DNA from: Novosphingobium sp. CF614
Lineage (GTDB): Bacteria; Pseudomonadota; Alphaproteobacteria; Sphingomonadales; Sphingomonadaceae
NCBI RefSeq assembly: GCF_900113255.1
Contig: NZ_FOOR01000002.1
Coordinates: forward strand, 124,001 to 188,000
Direction of reading: 5' to 3'
Length of the DNA: 64,000 bases
Shown: positions 59,828 through 64,000 of the stretch, in pieces
Layout of the letters: each line of letters opens with the position of its first letter
Numbering within the stretch: position 1 is the stretch's first letter
The notes under the pieces: generated by a model
What the model saw: only the letters and a program-made list of their open reading frames with translations
Told to the model about the DNA's origin: nothing
Databases searched by the model: none
Position numbers and translations under genes: made by a program

Positions 59828-60780
59828 TTGGCTCGCCCCCCTGCCCCGCGCGCGTCTTCAAGCGCCTCGACGATGATCGCCTCGACAAGATCGGGATAGT
59901 CCATGCCGCAGGCGCGCGCCTGCTCGGGCACGAGGCTGAGCCGCGTCATGCCGGGCTGGGTGTTCACCTCTAGCAGGAACAGGCCCTCCACGCCTTGGCT
60001 ATCGTCCCAGCGGAAGTCCGAACGGCTGGTGCCCTTGCAGCCGAGGAGCTGGTGCGCCCGCAAGGCCAGGTCCTTGCAGGCGGCGGTGATCTCGTCCGGG
60101 ATCTCGGCAGGGCAGACATGCTCGGTCATGCCGTCGGTGTACTTGGAATCGAAATCGTAGAAGCCCGACTTGGGCTTGAGTTCGGTGACCAGCAAGGCCC
60201 GGTCGCCGATCACGGCGGTGGTCAGTTCGCGGCCGCGAATATAGGGTTCCGCCAGCAGGCGATCGAATTCCTGCCACGGCCCCTTGGCGTCGCGGCCGAT
60301 CGGATTGCCGTAGTTGCCTTCCGCGGTGACGATCGCCACCCCCACCGAAGAGCCTTCGTTGACCGGCTTGAGCACATAGGGGCGCGGCAGCGGATCACGC
60401 TCGAACAGCGTCTCGGTCTCGACGATGCGGCCGCCCGGCATCGGGATGCCGTGGGGCACCAGCGCCTGCTTGGTCAGTTCCTTGTCGATCGCGATGACCG
60501 AAGTGGCCAGCCCCGAATGGGTGTAGACCAGCCCCATCAGGTCCATCATGCCCTGCACCGTGCCATCCTCGCCCGGCGCGCCGTGCAGGGCGTTGAACAC
60601 GACGTCGGGCGCCGCCTCGGCAAGGCGCTGCGCGACATCGCGGCCCATGTCGATGCGCGTGACCGTGTGGCCCTTGCCCTCCAGCGCCTCGGCCACGCCT
60701 TCGCCGCTCATCAGCGAGACCGGCCGCTCGTTCGACCAGCCGCCCATCAGGACCGCGACGTGGAGTTTGGGGAGGGTCAC
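59824..60780 (-). CDS. ddl: D-alanine--D-alanine ligase
   Basis: An ATP-grasp enzyme that joins two D-alanines for the peptidoglycan stem, 318 residues. Motifs are HVAVLMGGWSNERPVSLMSGEGV, NALHGAPGEDGTVQGMMDLMGLVYTHSG, YVLKPVNEGSSVGV, and the metal-binding FLLEVNTQPGMTRLSLVPEQA. GTG 60780 is chosen because it overlaps the murB stop by 4 bp (GTGA); ATG 60810 is in frame but would overlap murB by 34 bp. Confidence 0.96.
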   Translation of the reverse strand: MTLPKLHVAVLMGGWSNERPVSLMSGEGVAEALEGKGHTVTRIDMGRDVAQRLAEAAPDVVFNALHGAPGEDGTVQGMMDLMGLVYTHSGLATSVIAIDKELTKQALVPHGIPMPGGRIVETETLFERDPLPRPYVLKPVNEGSSVGVAIVTAEGNYGNPIGRDAKGPWQEFDRLLAEPYIRGRELTTAVIGDRALLVTELKPKSGFYDFDSKYTDGMTEHVCPAEIPDEITAACKDLALRAHQLLGCKGTSRSDFRWDDSQGVEGLFLLEVNTQPGMTRLSLVPEQARACGMDYPDLVEAIIVEALEDARGAGGRAK

Positions 60781-61709
60781 TTGGGGATACCTACTCTTTG
60801 AATTTCCCATTCGAGCTCGACGCCCGAGGTTTGCTTCACGCGCCGGCGCACTTCCTCGCCCAGCGCCTCGATCTCGGCGCTGCTGGCCTCACCGGTGTTG
60901 ATGAGGAAGTTGGTGTGTTTCTCGCTGACTTGCGCGCCGCCCATGGCGAGCCCCCGGCAGCCCGCCTGGTCGACAAGCTGCCAGGCCTTGTGGCCCGCCG
61001 GATTCTTGAAAGTCGAGCCGCCGGTCCGCGAGCGCAGCGGCTGCGAGGCTTCGCGGCTTGCCGAGATGCGGTCCATCTCGGCCTGGATCGCTTCGGGATC
61101 GCCGGGCCGCCCCCGAAAGCGCGCGGCGACGACGATCGCCCCTTCGGGCAGCTCGGAATGGCGATACCTGTAGCCGAGGTCGGCATTGCCCAGCACGACC
61201 AACTCGCCCGATCGCAGCACCACGTCGCATGTCGTAAGGATGTCCTTGACCTCACCCCCATAGGCGCCGCCGTTCATCCGCACGAAACCGCCCACGGTGC
61301 CGGGGATCGAGCGCAGGAATTCAAGCCCGGCAACGCCGCTGTCCCGCGCGGTGGAGGAGACCAGGATGCCCGAGGCCCCGCCGCCGCAATCGAGCGTGAC
61401 CGCATCGGTGCGCGTCACTTTGGCGAAGGCCTTGCCGAGCCGCACCACCACGCCCGGCACGCCGCCGTCGCGCACGATCATGTTCGATCCCAAGCCCAGC
61501 GCCATGACCGGAACCGAAGGATCGAGGCCGCGCAGGAAGGCTTGCAGGTCGCCGATGTCCTTTGGTTCGAACAGCCACTCGGCCGCTCCGCCGGACTTGA
61601 ACCAGACCAGCGGGGCCAAAGGGGCGCCGGGGGTGAGCTTGCCCCTGACCCCGTTCGTGTCGAGCGAAGTCGAGACACGAACGGAGCCGGGCTCGATTTC
61701 CGGCGTCAC
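60777..61709 (-). CDS. murB: UDP-N-acetylenolpyruvoylglucosamine reductase MurB
   Basis: MurB, a flavoenzyme, reduces the enolpyruvyl group to make UDP-MurNAc. The 310-residue protein has the alphaproteobacterial start [27 protein letters not shown], the FAD-binding [30 protein letters not shown]-like [18 protein letters not shown], and the catalytic Ser in [19 protein letters not shown] 61709 overlaps murC by 4 bp. Codons for residues near 9-19 ([10 protein letters not shown]) come from a perfect palindrome (61651-61684) that looks like an inserted repeat, so the true start could be later. Confidence 0.95.
   Translation of the reverse strand: MTPEIEPGSVRVSTSLDTNGVRGKLTPGAPLAPLVWFKSGGAAEWLFEPKDIGDLQAFLRGLDPSVPVMALGLGSNMIVRDGGVPGVVVRLGKAFAKVTRTDAVTLDCGGGASGILVSSTARDSGVAGLEFLRSIPGTVGGFVRMNGGAYGGEVKDILTTCDVVLRSGELVVLGNADLGYRYRHSELPEGAIVVAARFRGRPGDPEAIQAEMDRISASREASQPLRSRTGGSTFKNPAGHKAWQLVDQAGCRGLAMGGAQVSEKHTNFLINTGEASSAEIEALGEEVRRRVKQTSGVELEWEIQRVGIPK
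61651..61684. repeat. Palindromic repeat element inside the 5' end of murB
   Basis: CCGTTCGTGTC (61651-61661) and GACACGAACGG (61674-61684) are perfect 11-bp arms around GAGCGAAGTCGA. The loop resembles the GAGCYTGTCGA core of the intergenic repeats. It is translated in the murB frame. Confidence 0.75.
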
Positions 61710-63115
61710 GCAGCCCTCCTCGCCAGAATCGCGTCAGCCAGCCCGGCCGCCCACCTGGTGATGTCCCCCGCGCCCAGGCACACGACCATGTCGCCGGGCT
61801 GCGCGCTGCCCGCAAGCGCGTCCGCCAGCGCATCGGGCCCGGCGACGACTTGGGCCGAGCGATGCCCGCGCGCTTTCATGCCTTCGACCATGACGTCGGA
61901 ATTCACGCCTTCGATCGGCTGCTCGCCCGCCGGATAGACCGGGGCGGCATAGACCACGTCGGCATCGTTGAAGGCAGCCTGGAAGTCCTCCATGTGATCG
62001 CGCAGGCGGGTGTAGCGGTGCGGCTGGACCACCGCGATGACGCGGCCCTTCACGCCCTCTCGCGCGGCGGCGAGAACGGCGCGGATCTCCACCGGGTGGT
62101 GGCCGTAGTCGTCGATGATGGTGACCCCGCCGACTTCGCCGACTTTGGTGAAGCGGCGCTTGACCCCTCCGAACTTGGCGAACCCGGTCTGGATCACCGC
62201 GTCGCCGCAGCCCATCTCGACCGCGACGCCCACGGCGGCCAGCGCGTTCTGGACATTGTGGCGGCCCGGCATCGGCAGTTCGATCCCCGCGATCCGGCGG
62301 AAGCTGCCGTCACGCTGGCGCAGCGCCACGTCGAAGCGGTTTCCGCCCGGAACCGGGGTCACGTTCTCCCCGCGAATGTCCGCCTGCGCGGAAAAGCCGT
62401 AAGTCACGACGCGGCGATCGCGCACCTTGGGGATCACCGCCTGCACTTCGGGATGATCGATGCACAGCAGCGCCGCGCCGTAGAACGGCACGTTCTCGAT
62501 GAACTCGACGAAGGCATCCTTGACCCGGTCGAACGAGCCGTAGTGATCGAGATGCTCGGGATCGATGTTCGTCACCACCGCGATGGTGCCGTCGAGCCGC
62601 AGGAACGAGCCATCGCTCTCGTCCGCCTCCACCACCATCCAGTCGGATTCGCCCAGCCGCGCGTTGGAACCATAAGCGTTGATGATGCCGCCGTTGATGA
62701 CGGTCGGGTCGATCCCGCCGGCGTCGAGCAGCGCGGCGACCATCGATGTCGTGGTGGTCTTGCCGTGGGTGCCGGCCACCGCGACGGTATTCTTGAGCCG
62801 CATCAGCTCGGCCAGCATCTCGGCGCGGCGCACCACCGGGATGCGGTGCTCCAGCGCATGGACCACTTCCGGATTGTCACGCTTCACGGCGGTCGAAGTG
62901 ACGACCACGGCCGCCCCTTCCGCGTTTTGCGCGGCATGGCCGATCATGACCTTGATCCCGCGTCCGCGCAGGCCCTCTACCACATAGCCTTCGGCGATGT
63001 CGGAACCCTGCACCGAATAGCCGAGGTTGTGCATGACCTCGGCAATGCCCGACATGCCGATGCCGCCGATGCCGACGAAATGGATCGTGCCGATGTCCGT
63101 GCCGACACCTTTCAT
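61706..63115 (-). CDS. murC: UDP-N-acetylmuramate--L-alanine ligase MurC
   Basis: MurC adds L-alanine to UDP-MurNAc with ATP. The 469-residue protein has the N-domain [29 protein letters not shown], the ATP loop GTHGKTTT at 115-122, [11 protein letters not shown], the central [11 protein letters not shown], and the C-domain [19 protein letters not shown] 63115 overlaps murG by 4 bp and its stop overlaps murB, so the run is fully coupled. Confidence 0.98.
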   Translation of the reverse strand: MKGVGTDIGTIHFVGIGGIGMSGIAEVMHNLGYSVQGSDIAEGYVVEGLRGRGIKVMIGHAAQNAEGAAVVVTSTAVKRDNPEVVHALEHRIPVVRRAEMLAELMRLKNTVAVAGTHGKTTTTSMVAALLDAGGIDPTVINGGIINAYGSNARLGESDWMVVEADESDGSFLRLDGTIAVVTNIDPEHLDHYGSFDRVKDAFVEFIENVPFYGAALLCIDHPEVQAVIPKVRDRRVVTYGFSAQADIRGENVTPVPGGNRFDVALRQRDGSFRRIAGIELPMPGRHNVQNALAAVGVAVEMGCGDAVIQTGFAKFGGVKRRFTKVGEVGGVTIIDDYGHHPVEIRAVLAAAREGVKGRVIAVVQPHRYTRLRDHMEDFQAAFNDADVVYAAPVYPAGEQPIEGVNSDVMVEGMKARGHRSAQVVAGPDALADALAGSAQPGDMVVCLGAGDITRWAAGLADAILARRAA

Positions 63116-64000
63116 CGGACGCTTCCGCGCGCCAGCTCCGAGACCAGATCCGGCGCCCGTTCCCGGGCCAGCGCTTCGCCGCCCTTGGCAGGCGCGGCCT
63201 GCTTTTCCATGCGGATCACATCCATGATCGGTGCCCCGCCGAAGCTCTCGACAAGATCGGCAAGGTCGCTCGCGGCGTTGGGATAGCCGCAGTTCCAGGC
63301 GCCGTGCGCGGCATTGGCGAGCGTTTCGGGATGCTGCGCCATGGCCTGGATCTGCTTGGCGAGCGCGGTGGCGGTAAAGTTTTCCTGCCGGATCGCCCGC
63401 GCGCCGCCCGCCGCCACGATCTCACGGGTGTTCGCCGCCTGGTGATCGTCGGTGGCGATGGGCAGCGGGACGAGAATGGCGGGACGGCCCACGGCGGTCA
63501 GTTCGGCGATCGTCGAGGCTCCCGCGCGGCCGATGAACAGGTGCGCGCCGGCAAGCCGTTCGGCCATGTTCTCGAAATACGTGGCAAGCTCGGCGGGGAT
63601 GCCGTGGCCGGCATAGCGCGCGCGCACCGCCTCTATATCCTCGGCGCGGGACTGCTGGATGACCTGCAGGCGCGAACGCAGCGCCGGCGGCAGCATGGCG
63701 AGACCGTCCGGCACCACTTCCGAAAGCACCCGCGCGCCCTGGCTTCCCCCGGTGACGAGGATACGCAGGAGGCTTTCACCGGTGAATTCGGGGAACGGCT
63801 GGTCGCGCAGCGCCAGGACGTCGGCCCGTACCGGATTGCCGACCAGGGTGACCTTGGCCTCATGCCTGGGATCGAGCCGATCGACCTGCGCGAACGCAGT
63901 GGCGATGGCGTCCACCTTGCCCGCGAAGTAGCGGTTGACCCGGCCCAGCACCGCGTTCTGTTCGTGCAGGACCGTCGGTATCCGGGCGGACGCGGCCGCC
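63112..64000 (-). CDS. murG: MurG glycosyltransferase, C-terminal part (window edge)
   Basis: MurG adds GlcNAc to lipid I to form lipid II on the inner face of the cytoplasmic membrane. The gene runs off the right edge; the visible 295 or so codons begin [32 protein letters not shown], matching the acceptor-domain end, then the donor domain [61 protein letters not shown]. The start lies outside. It is upstream of murC in the usual dcw order. Confidence 0.96.
   Translation of the reverse strand, partial: AAASARIPTVLHEQNAVLGRVNRYFAGKVDAIATAFAQVDRLDPRHEAKVTLVGNPVRADVLALRDQPFPEFTGESLLRILVTGGSQGARVLSEVVPDGLAMLPPALRSRLQVIQQSRAEDIEAVRARYAGHGIPAELATYFENMAERLAGAHLFIGRAGASTIAELTAVGRPAILVPLPIATDDHQAANTREIVAAGGARAIRQENFTATALAKQIQAMAQHPETLANAAHGAWNCGYPNAASDLADLVESFGGAPIMDVIRMEKQAAPAKGGEALARERAPDLVSELARGSVR

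Overview
This is a high-GC, gene-dense stretch of chromosome, most likely from an alphaproteobacterium of the order Sphingomonadales (Novosphingobium or a close relative). Reasons: the lptD-surA-pdxA-rsmA block with a divergent pepA-like gene, an XrtA/PEP-CTERM-type regulatory and glycosyltransferase cluster, a SapC-family gene, the DUF1476-bolA-monothiol glutaredoxin trio, a crtZ-type carotenoid hydroxylase, and short palindromic intergenic repeats I associate with sphingomonads. No phage, conjugative element, IS element or CRISPR array is visible. Assignment is from gene content and recalled family features only.

Layout. 1-6100: outer-membrane biogenesis and housekeeping (lptD, surA, pdxA, rsmA). 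6100-9100: small membrane protein, APC amino-acid permease, panB. 9100-15850: minus-strand cluster of a membrane glycosyltransferase, PrsK-like kinase, PrsR-like sigma-54 activator and a TPR protein. 16100-18650: exported M20 amidohydrolase, SapC, and a strong candidate small RNA with a CCUCCUCCC motif and its own promoter and terminator. 19600-22300: ModE-like regulator and modABC. 22300-25000: tRNA-Leu(CAA), an inositol-phosphatase-family gene, efp and two small exported proteins. 25000-28900: three-subunit molybdenum hydroxylase plus a MoaD-like protein. 29200-36500: nuclease-like protein, XRE regulator, glycosyltransferase, NAD synthetase, sufE, DUF454, crtZ, alpha/beta hydrolase. 36500-39660: G-run tract, His-rich exported protein, leuC / small membrane ORF / leuD. 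39800-41000: an intact RHH-RelE/ParE toxin-antitoxin pair and a decayed higB next to an intact higA. 41200-46600: DUF1476-bolA-grx, NUDIX, orphan chemoreceptor, SBF-like transporter. 46600-55640: epimerase, proB, obgE, tRNA-Ala(CGC), lipoprotein, Bax-inhibitor-1 protein, proC, YbjN, SPOR/TPR protein. 55800-64000: division and cell-wall cluster reading murG(partial)-murC-murB-ddl-ftsQ-ftsA-ftsZ on the minus strand.

How the genes work together. Three themes stand out. (1) Envelope construction: LptD and SurA at one end, the mur/fts cluster at the other, and polysaccharide-type glycosyltransferases between. (2) Molybdenum: uptake (modABC), a ModE-type regulator, a Mo hydroxylase and a MoaD-like sulfur carrier lie within about 9 kb; neither ModE nor ModC carries a molybdate-binding accessory domain. 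(3) Fe-S handling: SufE, BolA and a CGFS glutaredoxin, with clients such as LeuC and the hydroxylase small subunit. Many genes are coupled by 4-bp ATGA/GTGA overlaps, which decided several start choices.

I did not find a clear-cut undescribed multi-gene system. The strongest unusual signals are the small RNA at about 18514-18614, the toxin-antitoxin operator that contains its own ribosome-binding site, palindromic elements (one inside the 5' end of murB), the G-run tract at 36562-36638, and the truncated molybdate regulator/transporter pair.
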